A stretch of DNA of 49,958 nucleotides from Acidobacteriota bacterium (GCA_009835985.1 VXWI01000120.1:7293-57250), one strand, 5' to 3'; numbered from the stretch's first letter, positions 7,436-27,366 are shown. The notes: generated by a model not told the origin, from the sequence alone. A program made the numbers and translations.

Positions 7436-7511
7436 GCGGGAGTAGCTCAGTTGGCAGAGCATCAGCCTTCCAAGCTGAGGGTCGCGGGTCCGAATCCCGT
7501 CTCCCGCTCCA
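7436..7511 (+). tRNA. glyT: tRNA-Gly (anticodon TCC)
   Basis: Acceptor GCGGGAG/CTCCCGC, D arm GCTC/GAGC, anticodon stem TCAGC/GCTGA with loop CTTCCAA giving TCC, and T arm GCGGG/CCCGT with TCCGAAT. CCA is encoded at 7509-7511. It is third in the conserved Thr-Tyr-Gly-Thr-tuf cluster. Confidence 0.97.
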
Positions 7512-7538
7512 TGCCAGGGGTCCCCCGCCCTCGTCTCC

Positions 7539-7613
<75 letters not shown>

Positions 7614-7677
7614 CTCTCGCCCCGTCCCTCAGGGGACGATGAATCTCAGATCCCGCAGCTAACAAGGAGAAGACCAG

Positions 7678-8865
7678 ATGGCCAAGGAGAAGTTCGAACG
7701 CACCAAACCTCACGTAAACGTGGGGACCATCGGTCATGTGGATCACGGGAAGACGACCCTGACCGCAGCGATCACGAAGGTCCTCGCCGCCGAAGAGGGC
7801 GGAAACTTCAGGAGTTTCGACTCGATCGACAACGCTCCGGAGGAGCGGGAGCGGGGCATCACCATCGCCACCGCACACGTCGAGTACGAGACCGCGGCGC
7901 GCCACTACGCGCACGTGGACTGCCCCGGTCACGCCGACTACATCAAGAACATGATCACCGGCGCCGCCCAGATGGACGGCGCGGTACTGCTGATTTCCGC
8001 TCCGGACGGCCCCCAGGCGCAGACGCGCGAGCACATCCTGCTCGCCCGCCAGGTCGGCGTGCCCCGGATCGTCGTCTTCCTCAACAAGGTGGACATGCTC
8101 GACGACGAGGAGCTGCTGGAGCTCGTGGAACTCGAAGTCCGGGAACTGCTTTCCTACTACGACTTCCCGGGCGATGACATCCCGATCATCCGGGGCAGCG
8201 CGCTCAAGGCGCTCGAATCGGACGATCCGGCTGACTGGGAACCCGTCCGGGAGCTGACGAAAGCGCTGGACGAGTACGTGCCGGTGCCGGAGCGGGCGAT
8301 CGACAAGGACTACCTGATGCCGATCGAGGACGTCTTCTCGATCTCCGGCCGCGGCACCGTGGTGACCGGCCGGATCGAGCAGGGCAAGGTCTGCGTCCAG
8401 GACGAGGTCGAGATCGTCGGGATCCGGGAGACCCGGAAGCGGGTGGTGACCGGAGTCGAGATGTTCAAGAAGCTGCTCGACGAGGGCGAGGCCGGTGACA
8501 ACGTCGGAATCCTGCTGCGGGGCACCGATCGCCGGGACGTGGAACGCGGGATGGTGCTCGCCAAGCCCGGCTCCATCACTCCGCACACCAAGTTCCGTTC
8601 CGAGGTCTATGTCCTCTCCAAGGAAGAGGGGGGACGCGAGAAGCCGTTCAAGAGCGGCTACCGCCCGCAGTTCTATTTCCGGACGACGGATGTGACCGGC
8701 ACCGCCACCCTCCTTGGAGATCAGGTGGTGGCCATGCCGGGAGACAACATCCAGCTCGAGGTCGAACTGATCACCCCGATCGCCATGGACCGCGGACTCC
8801 GTTTCGCGATCCGCGAAGGTGGCCGGACGGTCGCCTCCGGGATGACCACCGAGATCCTGGAGTAG
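7678..8865 (+). CDS. tuf: Elongation factor Tu
   Basis: EF-Tu is the GTPase that delivers aminoacyl-tRNA to the ribosome. G1 is GHVDHGKT (residues 19-26), the switch region has ERERGITI, G3 is DCPGH and G4 is NKVD (136-139). Domains 2 and 3 follow ([33 protein letters not shown]) to a normal 395 residues. AAGGAGA at 7663-7669 is the ribosome-binding site. The place of tuf behind the tRNA cluster corresponds to tufB; no second tuf follows fusA in this window, where tufA would normally lie. Confidence 0.99.
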   Translation: MAKEKFERTKPHVNVGTIGHVDHGKTTLTAAITKVLAAEEGGNFRSFDSIDNAPEERERGITIATAHVEYETAARHYAHVDCPGHADYIKNMITGAAQMDGAVLLISAPDGPQAQTREHILLARQVGVPRIVVFLNKVDMLDDEELLELVELEVRELLSYYDFPGDDIPIIRGSALKALESDDPADWEPVRELTKALDEYVPVPERAIDKDYLMPIEDVFSISGRGTVVTGRIEQGKVCVQDEVEIVGIRETRKRVVTGVEMFKKLLDEGEAGDNVGILLRGTDRRDVERGMVLAKPGSITPHTKFRSEVYVLSKEEGGREKPFKSGYRPQFYFRTTDVTGTATLLGDQVVAMPGDNIQLEVELITPIAMDRGLRFAIREGGRTVASGMTTEILE

Positions 8866-8870
8866 GCGGC

Positions 8871-8890
8871 GAGGACAAGAAACGGTCCTC
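8871..8890 (+). terminator. Short hairpin after tuf, possible weak terminator
   Basis: GAGGAC (8871-8876) pairs with GTCCTC (8885-8890) around AAGAAACG, five bases after the tuf stop codon. There is no T-run, so it is at best a weak or processing signal between tuf and rpmG. Confidence 0.3.
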
Positions 8891-8967
8891 TCGCGGACGA
8901 CCTGAGTCGCCCGTGGGACGGCCATCCTCGAAACATCCGAGCGGAGTAGACACGACGGGAAAACGGC

Positions 8968-9132
8968 ATGGCTCGCGAAAAGAAGCGGCAGATCGTCACG
9001 CTGGCATGCACGGACTGCAAGCAGCGCACGTACTCGACGACGAAGAACCGGGCAACCCATCCGGGCCGGCTGGAGTTGCGCAAGTTCTGCCGTTTCTGTC
9101 GGGCGCACATGTTGCATCGGGAGACGCGTTGA
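8968..9132 (+). CDS. rpmG: 50S ribosomal protein L33, zinc-binding type
   Basis: A 54-residue protein of the 50S subunit near the E site. It begins [17 protein letters not shown] and ends [14 protein letters not shown]. Two CxxC pairs (C14/C17 and C41/C44) mark the zinc-ribbon form. It sits between tuf and tRNA-Trp, upstream of secE, the usual position of this copy in many bacteria. TGA is at 9130-9132. Confidence 0.95.
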   Translation: MAREKKRQIVTLACTDCKQRTYSTTKNRATHPGRLELRKFCRFCRAHMLHRETR

Positions 9133-9150
9133 CTACCGTGAGGGGTGCGA

Positions 9151-9226
9151 AGGCCAGTAGCTCAATTGGCAGAGCACCGGTCTCCAAAACCGGGGGTTGG
9201 GGGTTCGATCCCCTCCTGGCCTGCCA
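9151..9226 (+). tRNA. trpT: tRNA-Trp (anticodon CCA)
   Basis: Acceptor AGGCCAG/CTGGCCT, D arm GCTC/GAGC, anticodon stem CCGGT/ACCGG with loop CTCCAAA (CCA at 9184-9186), and T arm GGGGG/CCCCT with TTCGATC. Discriminator G and CCA are encoded at 9223-9226. tRNA-Trp between rpmG and secE is a frequent bacterial arrangement. Confidence 0.97.
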
Positions 9227-9268
9227 TCCCCACGTTCCTCCGGGGCACCGCCACATGAGGTCCTCATC

Positions 9269-9478
9269 GTGAGCGTGCTCGAGAGGGTCGGCTCGGTCCG
9301 CACTTTCCTCGGGGAAGTGAGGGGGGAGCTGGACAAGGTCACCTGGCCGACGCGGGACGAAGTCCGCGGCACCACGATCATCGTGCTCATCACGGTCTTC
9401 TTCTTCGGGTTCTATCTCTACGGCCTCGACATCGTGATGTCGTACATCTCGGCATTCATCACGAACCTGATCGGGTAG
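9269..9478 (+). CDS. secE: Preprotein translocase subunit SecE
   Basis: SecE clamps SecY in the protein-export channel. The 69-residue single-span form begins with GTG at 9269, preceded by GAGG at 9257-9260. The conserved cytoplasmic helix VRGELDKVTWPTRDEV leads into one membrane segment (TTIIVLITVFFFGFYLYGLD). A longer frame opening at 9197 overlaps tRNA-Trp and is rejected. nusG starts 4 bp downstream, the standard secE-nusG pair. Confidence 0.95.
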   Translation: MSVLERVGSVRTFLGEVRGELDKVTWPTRDEVRGTTIIVLITVFFFGFYLYGLDIVMSYISAFITNLIG

Positions 9479-9482
9479 CTCC

Positions 9483-10010
9483 ATGGCCAGAGAGTGGTTC
9501 ATCGTCTCGACGCACTCCAAGTTCGAGGAGAGCGTGAAGGAAGCCCTGCGCCATCGGGCCAACGCGTACGGACTCGGAGAGCAGATCGGCGAGATCCTGA
9601 TCCCCACCGAGAAGGTCGTGGAGATGCGTGGCGGACGCCGCGTGGTGACGACCAAGCAGGTCTACCCCGGCTACGTGCTCGTCAACATGGAGATGAACGC
9701 CGATACCTGGCAGGTCGTCAAGAACACCGACAAGGTCATGGGGTTCGTGCCGCCGCACAAGCCCCAGCCGATGCCGGATGACGAGGTCCTCCGGATCCGC
9801 GAACAGATGGACGACGCGAGTCAGGCGCCCAAGCTGCGGCACACCTTCCAGACGGGCGAGTCGGTCCGCATCATCCACGGTCCCTTCAACGGCTTTCAGG
9901 GGGTTGTGGACGAGGTCCAGCCGGATCGCAACAAGGTGAAGGTCATGGTCACGATCTTCGGACGCTCGACTCCCGTGGAACTGGAGTTCCTCGAGGTGGA
10001 GAAGGTCTAG
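9483..10010 (+). CDS. nusG: Transcription termination/antitermination factor NusG
   Basis: NusG binds RNA polymerase and couples it to Rho or the ribosome. The NGN domain covers [20 protein letters not shown] to about residue 115, including the [10 protein letters not shown] strand. The C-terminal KOW domain ([20 protein letters not shown]) closes a normal 175-residue protein. It lies between secE and rplK, as in most bacteria. Confidence 0.98.
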   Translation: MAREWFIVSTHSKFEESVKEALRHRANAYGLGEQIGEILIPTEKVVEMRGGRRVVTTKQVYPGYVLVNMEMNADTWQVVKNTDKVMGFVPPHKPQPMPDDEVLRIREQMDDASQAPKLRHTFQTGESVRIIHGPFNGFQGVVDEVQPDRNKVKVMVTIFGRSTPVELEFLEVEKV

Positions 10011-10038
10011 CCCCGGGCTCCGATCGGAGGAACATGCG

Positions 10039-10458
10039 ATGAAGAAAGTGCTCGCGGTCGCGAAGATCCAGTTGCCCGCCGGCAAGGCGACCCCCGCGCC
10101 GCCGGTCGGGCCGGCGCTCGGACAGCACGGCATCAACATCATGGACTTCTGCAAGTCCTTCAACGCCAAGACCGCGAACGACCCCGGCATGATCATTCCG
10201 TGCGTGGTCACGGTCTACCAGGACCGTTCCTTCAGCTTCATCACCAAGACCCCGCCGGCGGCCGTGCTGCTGAAGCGCGCGGCGGGCATCGCGAAGGGAT
10301 CGGGCGAGCCGAACCGGATGCGCGTGGGAAAGGTGTCGGTCAGTCAGGTGGAGGAAATCGCCCAGATCAAGATGAAGGACCTCAATGCCGTCGACATCGC
10401 CGCGGCGCGGCGCATCGTCGAGGGAACGGCCCGCAGCATGGGCATCGAAGTGGCCTAG
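10039..10458 (+). CDS. rplK: 50S ribosomal protein L11
   Basis: L11 forms the GTPase-associated centre with 23S rRNA and is the site of thiopeptide action. The N-terminal domain shows [20 protein letters not shown] and [12 protein letters not shown]. The C-terminal rRNA-binding domain has the [16 protein letters not shown] and [14 protein letters not shown] segments. GGAGG at 10026-10030 precedes the ATG. It opens the rplKAJL block directly after nusG. Confidence 0.98.
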   Translation: MKKVLAVAKIQLPAGKATPAPPVGPALGQHGINIMDFCKSFNAKTANDPGMIIPCVVTVYQDRSFSFITKTPPAAVLLKRAAGIAKGSGEPNRMRVGKVSVSQVEEIAQIKMKDLNAVDIAAARRIVEGTARSMGIEVA

Positions 10459-10481
10459 GCAAGAGACCAGGGACGCGAATC

Positions 10482-11171
10482 ATGGGAAAGAAGTACCAGG
10501 CGGCGAAGACGACGGTCGCGGATTCACAGCCGGAAACGCTGGGCGAAGTGTTCAAGACGCTCAAGAGCGCGAGCTTCGCGTCGTTCGACGAGACAGCCGA
10601 AATCGCCATGCGGCTCGGAGTGGACCCGCGGCACGCCGACCAGATGGTGCGCGGTTCGGTGGTCCTCCCTCACGGACTTGGAATCTCGCGGCGCGTCGTG
10701 GTGATCGCTTCGGGCGAAAAGGCCAAGGAGGCCGAGGACGCGGGCGCCGACGAGGTCGGCGGAGACGACATGGTGGCCCGCATCCAGGGCGGCTTTCTGG
10801 ACTTCGAAGCCGTGGTGGCGACGCCGGACATGATGCGTTCGGTCGGGAAGCTCGGACGGATTCTGGGACCGCGGGGCCTGATGCCCAATCCCAAGTCCGG
10901 AACCGTCACCTTCGAGGTGGCGAAGGCCGTCCAGGAGATCAAGGCCGGCAAGGTCGACTATCGCGTGGACAAGACCTCGAACATTCACGCGCCCGTCGGG
11001 AAGCTCTCGTTTTCCGATGAGCGGCTCGTGGAGAACACGCTGGCCTTCGTCTCCGCCGTGGTTCGATCGAAGCCGGCGGCAGCCAAGGGCCGCTACATCC
11101 GGAGCGTCGCCATCAGTTCGACGATGAGCCCCGGCCTCCGTATCAGTCCTTCGCTGGTCGGAGCCAAGTAG
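10482..11171 (+). CDS. rplA: 50S ribosomal protein L1
   Basis: L1 forms the mobile stalk at the E site and in many bacteria represses its own mRNA upstream of rplK. The 229-residue product has the family signatures [36 protein letters not shown] and [14 protein letters not shown]. The ATG at 10482 is 23 bp after the rplK stop; upstream in-frame codons lie inside rplK and are ignored. Confidence 0.97.
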   Translation: MGKKYQAAKTTVADSQPETLGEVFKTLKSASFASFDETAEIAMRLGVDPRHADQMVRGSVVLPHGLGISRRVVVIASGEKAKEAEDAGADEVGGDDMVARIQGGFLDFEAVVATPDMMRSVGKLGRILGPRGLMPNPKSGTVTFEVAKAVQEIKAGKVDYRVDKTSNIHAPVGKLSFSDERLVENTLAFVSAVVRSKPAAAKGRYIRSVAISSTMSPGLRISPSLVGAK

Positions 11172-11208
11172 TCCGCAGTCACCGGAGAATCGAGAAAGGG
11201 TCGAAACG

Positions 11209-11742
11209 ATGCAACGCATGGAGAAGCGGGACGCGGCCACGTCGCTCGCCGCGCTGCTCAAATCGCAGACGGCGGTGTTCTCTTTCGATTACCGGGGCCT
11301 TTCCGTGGCGGAAATCACGGATCTGCGCCGCCGGGTCCGCGACGCCGGCGGCAAGTACCGCGTCGTGAAGAACAGCACGGCGAAATGGGCCTTCGAAGAG
11401 GCCGGTATCTCCGGGCTGGACGACCAGCTCGTCGGGATGACCGGTCTCGCCTGGAGCGAGGACGACCCCGTGGCCCTGGCCAAGGTCCTCCACGAGGGAA
11501 CCAGGGACTTCGCGGCCTTCCAGTACAAGGGTGGGGTCGTTTCCGACCAGCAGGTCGATCCGGGACAGTTCGAGGCGCTGGCGAAGCTTCCGGGTCAGGA
11601 GGCCCTTCGCGGCCAGCTCGTCGGCGTCATTGCGGCGCCCATCCGGAACCTGATGAACGTCCTCGAAGGGGTTCCCCGGAAGCTCCTTCTCGTGCTCAAG
11701 GCCGCCGAGGACAAGGCCGCCGGCGGGGGTGCCGCCCAGTGA
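11209..11742 (+). CDS. rplJ: 50S ribosomal protein L10
   Basis: L10 anchors the L7/L12 dimers on the stalk base. The N-terminal globular domain has VFSFDYRGLSVAEITDLRR and KYRVVKNSTAKWAFEEAG. The C-terminal helix that holds L12 begins near ALRGQLVGVIAAPIRNLMN. The gap to rplA is only 37 bp, too short for the long L10(L12)4-binding leader of E. coli, so any autoregulatory site must be shorter or lie elsewhere. Confidence 0.97.
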   Translation: MQRMEKRDAATSLAALLKSQTAVFSFDYRGLSVAEITDLRRRVRDAGGKYRVVKNSTAKWAFEEAGISGLDDQLVGMTGLAWSEDDPVALAKVLHEGTRDFAAFQYKGGVVSDQQVDPGQFEALAKLPGQEALRGQLVGVIAAPIRNLMNVLEGVPRKLLLVLKAAEDKAAGGGAAQ

Positions 11743-11826
11743 CCCCCGGGAGTGATCCGAACCGGGCGCTCACGCGCGACGGTCTTTCGCAATTTGCCCA
11801 CTTTCGATTCAAGGCGTAAGGAGTAG

Positions 11827-12216
11827 ATGCCCACCATGTCGACAATCAGCCAGCAGGACGTTGTCAACCACATCAAGCAGCTCACCGTGTTGGAGCTGTC
11901 CGAACTCGTCAAGGCGCTCGAGGATGAACTCGGAGTCTCCGCAGCGGCGGCAATGCCGGTGGCGGTCGCGGCTGGCGGCGGCGAGGCCGCGCCGGTCGAG
12001 GAGCAGACGGAGTTCGACGCCGTGCTCACGGAAACCGGGCCGAACCGGGTCCAGGTGATCAAGGCGGTTCGGGAACTGACGAGTCTCGGTCTCCGGGAGG
12101 CGAAGACGCTCGTGGAAGAGGCTCCGAAAGCGGTCAAGGAGGCCATCCCCATGGAGGAAGCCAAGGCGATCCAGGAGCGCTTCAAGGAGGTCGGCGCGAC
12201 GATCGAAATCAAGTAG
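11827..12216 (+). CDS. rplL: 50S ribosomal protein L7/L12
   Basis: L7/L12 recruits and stimulates translational GTPases. The N-terminal dimerisation helix pair ([20 protein letters not shown]), an Ala-rich hinge ([19 protein letters not shown]) and the conserved C-terminal domain ([39 protein letters not shown]) are all present. AAGGAG at 11818-11823 is only 3 bp from the ATG at 11827 and 12 bp from a second ATG at 11836, so the start could be either. Confidence 0.97.
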   Translation: MPTMSTISQQDVVNHIKQLTVLELSELVKALEDELGVSAAAAMPVAVAAGGGEAAPVEEQTEFDAVLTETGPNRVQVIKAVRELTSLGLREAKTLVEEAPKAVKEAIPMEEAKAIQERFKEVGATIEIK

Positions 12217-12274
12217 ATCGGGTGCGTCTCCTTTGCCAGTTCTTTTCCCCGGTCGCGCCGCGTCCCGCGCCGCG

Positions 12275-12357
12275 CTGATGGCGGAGGCCCGCCATCAGCC
12301 GGCGGCAGCGGCCGTCCGGACTATCTCCCGAAGCATCGGGGCGCCGTCCGGCGCCCC
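12275..12357 (+). promoter_or_regulatory. Two strong stem-loops in the rplL-rpoB gap (attenuator or processing region)
   Basis: CTGATGGCGG (12275-12284) pairs perfectly with CCGCCATCAG (12289-12298) around AGGC. GGGGCGCC (12338-12345) pairs with GGCGCCCC (12350-12357) around GTCC. They fill a 180-bp gap in an otherwise tight operon. In E. coli this same gap holds a partial terminator and an RNase III site that set the r-protein to RNA polymerase ratio; the position suggests a similar role. Confidence 0.55.
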
Positions 12358-12396
12358 GCGCCGGGTGTCTCGTAGCAATGCGAACAGGCCGTCCTC

Positions 12397-16620
<4,224 letters not shown>

Positions 16621-16641
16621 CCAACAATCGAGAGGGACGAA

Positions 16642-20982
<4,341 letters not shown>

Positions 20983-21067
20983 CGGAACCCTGAAGCACCC
21001 GTTCGCGGCGGGGTTCCGGTCGCGGCCGCCGCCGCCCGCGGCGGTGCTGGCGCCCGGCAATTTGGAT

Positions 21068-21097
21068 TTGACAGGTAATCGTCGCCGCGCGTAAAAT
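21068..21097 (+). promoter_or_regulatory. Sigma70-type promoter of the rpsL-rpsG-fusA and S10 region
   Basis: TTGACA (21068-21073) and TAAAAT (21092-21097) are separated by 18 bp, the same spacing as the promoter at 6981. An AT-rich start (CAATTTGGATTTGACA) precedes it in otherwise GC-rich DNA. Transcription would start near 21104 and give a leader of about 165 nt before rpsL. Confidence 0.85.
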
Positions 21098-21269
21098 CCT
21101 TCGTCCGCTACGCGCCTAAAACGCACTCTTCGAGCGTCGTGGACGTCATCGTTTCCCCCGGGAAACAGCCGCCGATCATCTTCTTCGAGCCCTGACGGGT
21201 GGGCGGTGCACGTCCAAGTTTCCCTGCCCCCGCGGGGGCGCAGCATTTCCCTTCGGACCCGATCTCCCC
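21098..21269 (+). promoter_or_regulatory. Long leader before rpsL
   Basis: The leader contains a perfect GTTTCC/GGAAAC stem-loop (21151-21166, loop CCCG) and a GC-rich palindrome GCCCCCGCGGGGGC near 21226-21239. No Shine-Dalgarno match is visible in the 20 bases before the rpsL ATG, so start selection may rely on an unstructured or folded leader. No short coding frame with a good ribosome-binding site is apparent. Confidence 0.4.
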
Positions 21270-21644
21270 ATGCCCACCATTCATCAGCTTGTCCGCCGTG
21301 GACGGAAGCGGATGGCCCCGGCCACCGACTCTCCGGCGCTCCAGCGGTGTCCGCAGCGGAGGGGAGTGTGCGTGCGCGTCTTCACCATCAACCCCAAGAA
21401 GCCGAACTCGGCGCTCAGGAAGGTCGCCCGGGTGCGGCTCACGAATGGGATCGAGGTTACGACCTACATTCCCGGGGTCGGGCACTCCCTGCAGGAGCAC
21501 TCCATCGTGCTTCTGCGCGGCGGCCGGGTGAAGGACCTTCCGGGCGTGCGGTACCACGTGATCCGCGGGGCTCTTGACGCGACCGGCGTGGACGGACGAA
21601 AGAACGCCCGGTCCAAGTACGGAACGAAACGGCCGAAGAGCTGA
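21270..21644 (+). CDS. rpsL: 30S ribosomal protein S12
   Basis: S12 sits at the decoding centre. The 124-residue product has the universal core [20 protein letters not shown] and [29 protein letters not shown] (given here in parts). The lysines mutated in streptomycin resistance ([10 protein letters not shown], and RVKDLPG) are the sensitive type. It opens the str group, with rpsG 33 bp downstream. Confidence 0.99.
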   Translation: MPTIHQLVRRGRKRMAPATDSPALQRCPQRRGVCVRVFTINPKKPNSALRKVARVRLTNGIEVTTYIPGVGHSLQEHSIVLLRGGRVKDLPGVRYHVIRGALDATGVDGRKNARSKYGTKRPKS

Positions 21645-21677
21645 CCGGTAGCGCCGCCAGGCAAGAGAGATTCGCAG

Positions 21678-22148
21678 ATGTCCAGACGCCGTGACGTGCC
21701 GAAGCGGCAACCCGCTCCGGATGCCCGCTACCAGAGCGTGCTCGTCTCGTCGTTCATCAACAAGGTGATGCTGGACGGGAAGAAGTCCACCGCCGAGTCG
21801 ATCGTGTACGGGGCTTTCGACCGCATCCGCGACAAGACGGGCGGCGAGCCCCTGACGACCTTTCGCGACGCGGTCCAGAACGCCAAGCCGACCCTCGAGG
21901 TGAAGAGCCGCCGGAAGGGTGGCGCCAACGTCCAGGTTCCGTACGAGGTGCGCCCCGAGCGGCGTACGTCGCTGTCCCTGCGCTGGATCGTGGGGTACGC
22001 CCGGAAACGGCCGGAGAAGACGATGGCGGAGAAGCTGGCGGGCGAACTGCTCGACGCCTCCCAGAACCGGGGTGGGGCCATCAAGAAGCGGGAAGACACC
22101 CACAAGATGGCGGAGGCGAACAAGGCCTTCGCCCACCACCGCTGGTAG
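21678..22148 (+). CDS. rpsG: 30S ribosomal protein S7
   Basis: S7 nucleates assembly of the 30S head and touches E-site tRNA. It has the normal 156 residues, with signatures [39 protein letters not shown] and the C-terminal [19 protein letters not shown]. It follows rpsL by 33 bp; in E. coli this intercistronic region is where S7 represses the str operon. Confidence 0.99.
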   Translation: MSRRRDVPKRQPAPDARYQSVLVSSFINKVMLDGKKSTAESIVYGAFDRIRDKTGGEPLTTFRDAVQNAKPTLEVKSRRKGGANVQVPYEVRPERRTSLSLRWIVGYARKRPEKTMAEKLAGELLDASQNRGGAIKKREDTHKMAEANKAFAHHRW

Positions 22149-22386
22149 CCGCGCCATCCATCGGCAAACTGCAAATCGGAGGAACCGCCATTCAGGAAGC
22201 GAGCACGATTTCGCCCAATGAGATCGACTGCTGAGTCCGGCCCGTTCGGGCCCCCGTGGCCCGGCGAGGCGGACTCGATCCGTTCGTCATCGCGCGCGAA
22301 TCGAACCGCAGGCAACTCGGATCTTTCTCCCCACTCCTCGTCTCCCGTCGGATCACCCTCAAAGCACCCATCGTCCCCCAGTTCCC
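22149..22386 (+). other. Unusually long rpsG-fusA spacer
   Basis: This 238-bp gap has no recognised gene. GGAGG at 22181-22185 is an orphan ribosome-binding site followed by no ATG, GTG or TTG at normal spacing (an ATT-initiated 15-codon frame ends in TGA at 22232-22234). A GGCCCGTTCGGGCC inverted repeat lies just beyond. The fusA ATG at 22387 has no visible Shine-Dalgarno sequence. Confidence 0.5.
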
Positions 22387-24459
<2,073 letters not shown>

Positions 24460-24487
24460 CGGAGACGCCTGGAGAGGACTTCAACCG

Positions 24488-24820
24488 ATGAACGAAAAGA
24501 TCCGTATCCGGCTCAAGGCGTTCGATCACCGCCTGCTGGACCAGTCCACGAGCGAGATCGTGGAGACGGCGAAGCGGACCGGCGCCACGGTTGCCGGACC
24601 GATTCCGTTGCCGACGGTCAAGAACCGCTACACCGTTCTGCGCTCTCCGCACGTGGACAAGAAGTCCCGGGAGCAGTTCGAACTGCGGACGCACAAGCGG
24701 CTCCTGGACATCCTGGGGTCCACGCCGACCACGGTCGATGCGTTGTCCCGGCTCGATCTTCCGGCCGGCGTTCATGTCGAGATCAAGGCGATGGTCGCCG
24801 GTGAGCCACAGGCCAAGTAG
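24488..24820 (+). CDS. rpsJ: 30S ribosomal protein S10
   Basis: S10 is a 30S head protein that also serves as NusE with NusB. It is 110 residues with the core [20 protein letters not shown], then [20 protein letters not shown] and [10 protein letters not shown] short Ala/Glu-containing C-terminal extension follows. AGAGGACT at 24473-24480 provides the ribosome-binding site. It opens the S10 group 28 bp after fusA. Confidence 0.98.
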   Translation: MNEKIRIRLKAFDHRLLDQSTSEIVETAKRTGATVAGPIPLPTVKNRYTVLRSPHVDKKSREQFELRTHKRLLDILGSTPTTVDALSRLDLPAGVHVEIKAMVAGEPQAK

Positions 24821-24844
24821 GGAAGGGAGAGCGGAGGCACGGCG

Positions 24845-25474
24845 ATGAACGGACTGCTGGGCACGAAGCTGGGGATGGCCCAGCACTTCGGGGACGACGG
24901 CCGGGTGATTCCCGTCACCCTGATTCGGGTCGGCCCCTGCGTCGTCGTCCAGAAGAAGACGGTGGCGGCCGACGGCTACGAAGCCGTTCAGGTCGGCCTG
25001 GAGCGGCTGAGCGGTCCGGGGAGCCGCCCCGCGCGCAACCGGGCGCTCGCCGCCCGGCTGGAAGCTGCCGGAGCTCCCTCCGCCTCGGTCCTGCGCGAGT
25101 TCGAGGCGGATTCGGGCGAGGACCTGGAGATCGGTTCGCGGCTCGGCGCCGAGGTGTTCGCTCCGGACGACGTGGTCCGGATCACCGGGGTCAGCAAGGG
25201 CAAGGGCTTCGCCGGAGTGATGAAGCGGCACGGCTTCCACGGCGGTCCGAAGTCGCACGGCTCCAAGTTCCATCGCGCGCCGGGCGCCATCGGGATGTGC
25301 GCGACTCCCTCGCGGGTGCTCCCGGGCACCCGGCTTCCCGGACAGCACGGCCGGGAGCGCGTGACCGTCCGGAACCTCCGGGTCGTTCGAGTGGATGCAC
25401 AAGAGAATGTGGTGGCGGTGCGCGGCGCCGTTCCGGGACCTCGTGGCGGGACCGTCGAGATTCGCAAGGCCTGA
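24845..25474 (+). CDS. rplC: 50S ribosomal protein L3
   Basis: L3 is an early-assembly protein whose loop reaches the peptidyl-transferase centre. It has 209 residues, starting LLGTKLGMAQHFGDDGRVIP, with the conserved GKGFAGVMKRHGFHGGPKSH and the glutamine-containing RLPGQHGRERVTVRNL, where E. coli L3 is methylated. It lies in the standard position after rpsJ. Confidence 0.98.
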   Translation: MNGLLGTKLGMAQHFGDDGRVIPVTLIRVGPCVVVQKKTVAADGYEAVQVGLERLSGPGSRPARNRALAARLEAAGAPSASVLREFEADSGEDLEIGSRLGAEVFAPDDVVRITGVSKGKGFAGVMKRHGFHGGPKSHGSKFHRAPGAIGMCATPSRVLPGTRLPGQHGRERVTVRNLRVVRVDAQENVVAVRGAVPGPRGGTVEIRKA

Positions 25475-25532
25475 CGAGACAAGCGGACGCGAGAAACCAA
25501 CGGCGAGAAGAACCAGGGCAGGAAGAACGAAA

Positions 25533-26231
25533 GTGACCGTGGCAGAGCAAGAGGCGCTTCCGACCGAAGGCGCACCCGAGGCCGAAGACGCGCGGCGCGC
25601 CGGTTCCGTGGTCGCCCGTGGCGCCGAGGGCGGCGAAGTGGCACTCGACCCGACCGTCTTCGCGGCGCCGGTAAGGCCGGGCCTTCACTACGACGCCGTT
25701 CGCCAGTACATGGCGGGCCGGCGCGCCGGGACCCACGCGACCAAGAACCGCGCGCTCGTTGCCGGCGGCGGACGCAAGCCGTGGCGCCAGAAGGGCACCG
25801 GCAACGCGCGCGTCGGAAGCCGCCGCACCCCCTTGTGGCGGGGCGGTGGGACCGTGTTCGGACCACAGCCTCGCGACTACAGCTATCGGCTGCCGGGCCG
25901 CATGCAGCGCGGGGCGCTCCGCTCCGCGCTTTCACTCTGCGCGAACGAGGGGCGGTTGCGCGTATTCGAGGACTTCGGTCTCGAGGGTCCCTCCACCCGG
26001 GCGGTGCTTCGCCGCCTGGACGGGTGGGGTCTGGCGGGCGGACGCGTGCTGATCGTGGAGACGGCGCCCTCCGACGAGCTCTACCTGTCGACGAGGAATC
26101 TGCCGGCGGTCGAGGTGGTCTCGGTGAGGGCGCTTCACTGCTACGAGGTGCTCAAGGCCAAAACGGTGCTGATTCGGCGGTCCGCGCTCACCGCGCTCTC
26201 CGAAAAGCTGTCCGAAGCGGGGGGCCGATGA
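25533..26231 (+). CDS. rplD: 50S ribosomal protein L4
   Basis: L4 lines the exit tunnel and, in some bacteria, regulates the S10 operon. The extended loop [20 protein letters not shown] followed by [20 protein letters not shown] is diagnostic. The GTG start at 25533 follows GGAAG at 25521-25525. The first 27 or so residues are an acidic leader before the conserved domain, giving 232 residues against a usual 205-210. The stop overlaps rplW (ATGA). Confidence 0.95.
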   Translation: MTVAEQEALPTEGAPEAEDARRAGSVVARGAEGGEVALDPTVFAAPVRPGLHYDAVRQYMAGRRAGTHATKNRALVAGGGRKPWRQKGTGNARVGSRRTPLWRGGGTVFGPQPRDYSYRLPGRMQRGALRSALSLCANEGRLRVFEDFGLEGPSTRAVLRRLDGWGLAGGRVLIVETAPSDELYLSTRNLPAVEVVSVRALHCYEVLKAKTVLIRRSALTALSEKLSEAGGR

Positions 26232-26518
26232 TGGAAGCCGACCGCGTCATCCTCGAGCCGCTCACCACCGAAAAGGCGGAGCGCCTCCGGGAAACCCAGA
26301 ACGTCGTGTGTTTCCGGGTGAGCCCGAAGGCCAACAAGATCCAGATCCGCCGCGCCGTGGAGAGCCTGTTCGAGGTGGAGGTCAAGGACGTCCGCACCTC
26401 CAACTTCACGGGCAAGAACAAGCGGTGGGGCCGCTTCGTCGGAAGACGCCCCAACTGGAAGAAGGCGTACGTGACCCTCGAAGAGGGCCACGTCATCGAG
26501 ATCTTCAAGGGCGTCTGA
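26228..26518 (+). CDS. rplW: 50S ribosomal protein L23
   Basis: L23 borders the tunnel exit and docks trigger factor and SRP. The 96-residue protein has ILEPLTTEKAERLRETQNVV, then SPKANKIQIRRAVESLFEVE and the tail GRRPNWKKAYVTLEEGHVIE. Two adjacent ATGs (26228 and 26231) overlap the rplD stop; the first is used here. Confidence 0.96.
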   Translation: MMEADRVILEPLTTEKAERLRETQNVVCFRVSPKANKIQIRRAVESLFEVEVKDVRTSNFTGKNKRWGRFVGRRPNWKKAYVTLEEGHVIEIFKGV

Positions 26519-26532
26519 CCAGGGGCTCGTAG

Positions 26533-27366
26533 ATGGCGATCAAGAAATCCCGGCCGACCTCACCCGGACGCCGGTTCCATACCGTCCAGACGTTCGAGGA
26601 ACTCACGACGACCACGCCGGAGAAGCGGCTGACCCGGGGGAAGAGCCAGCGCGGCGGGCGCAATCGCGCCGGGCGCATTACGGTCCGGTTCCGCGGGGGC
26701 GGCCACAAGCGGCGTCACCGGGAGATCGATTTCCGGCGCGCGAAGCCTGGAGTGCCCGGGCGGGTAGCGTCCATCGAGTACGACCCGAACCGTTCGGCCC
26801 GGATCGCTCTTCTCCACTATCGCGACGGAGACAAGCGGTACATCCTGCACGCGGTCGGAATGAAGGTCGGGGACGTGGTGATGGCGAGCGACAGCGCCGA
26901 GATCGCGCCCGGAAACATGCTTTGCATCGACCGCATTCCGCTGGGCGCCACGATTCACAACGTCGAGCTCCGGCCCGGGGGCGGCGGGAAGATGGCGCGC
27001 AGCGCCGGTGCGTTCGTGCAGCTCGTCGCCAAGGAGGGGCGTTACGCGCAGGTGCGCCTTCCCTCGGGCGAGGTCCGCAGGGTGCTGCGTGAGTGCAACG
27101 CCACGATCGGTCAGGTTTCCAACGTGGACCACGAGAACGTGAAGCTCGGCAAGGCCGGCCGCAAGCGCTGGCTTGGCCGCCGGCCGCACAACCGGGGGGT
27201 CACGATGAACCCGGTGGACCACCCTCACGGCGGTGGCGAAGGCAAGAGTTCCGGAGGACGTCACCCGGTGAGCCCCTGGGGCGTGCCGACCAAGGGACAC
27301 AAGACCCGCAACAACAAACGCACCGACTCGATGATCGTCCGCTCGCGCCGGCGCCGCAGAAGGTAG
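26533..27366 (+). CDS. rplB: 50S ribosomal protein L2
   Basis: L2 is essential for subunit association and sits next to the peptidyl-transferase centre. It has 277 residues, with the conserved [20 protein letters not shown] and the C-terminal signature [20 protein letters not shown] containing the critical His. It ends in a very basic [25 protein letters not shown] tail. Fourteen bp separate it from rplW. Confidence 0.99.
   Translation: MAIKKSRPTSPGRRFHTVQTFEELTTTTPEKRLTRGKSQRGGRNRAGRITVRFRGGGHKRRHREIDFRRAKPGVPGRVASIEYDPNRSARIALLHYRDGDKRYILHAVGMKVGDVVMASDSAEIAPGNMLCIDRIPLGATIHNVELRPGGGGKMARSAGAFVQLVAKEGRYAQVRLPSGEVRRVLRECNATIGQVSNVDHENVKLGKAGRKRWLGRRPHNRGVTMNPVDHPHGGGEGKSSGGRHPVSPWGVPTKGHKTRNNKRTDSMIVRSRRRRRR

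Noticed and set aside
9197..9268. N-terminal extension of secE
   Set aside because: It would overlap tRNA-Trp; GTG at 9269 has a ribosome-binding site and gives the normal SecE length.
11172..11208. L10 leader before rplJ
   Set aside because: The gap is only 37 bp and shows no kink-turn or long helical leader.
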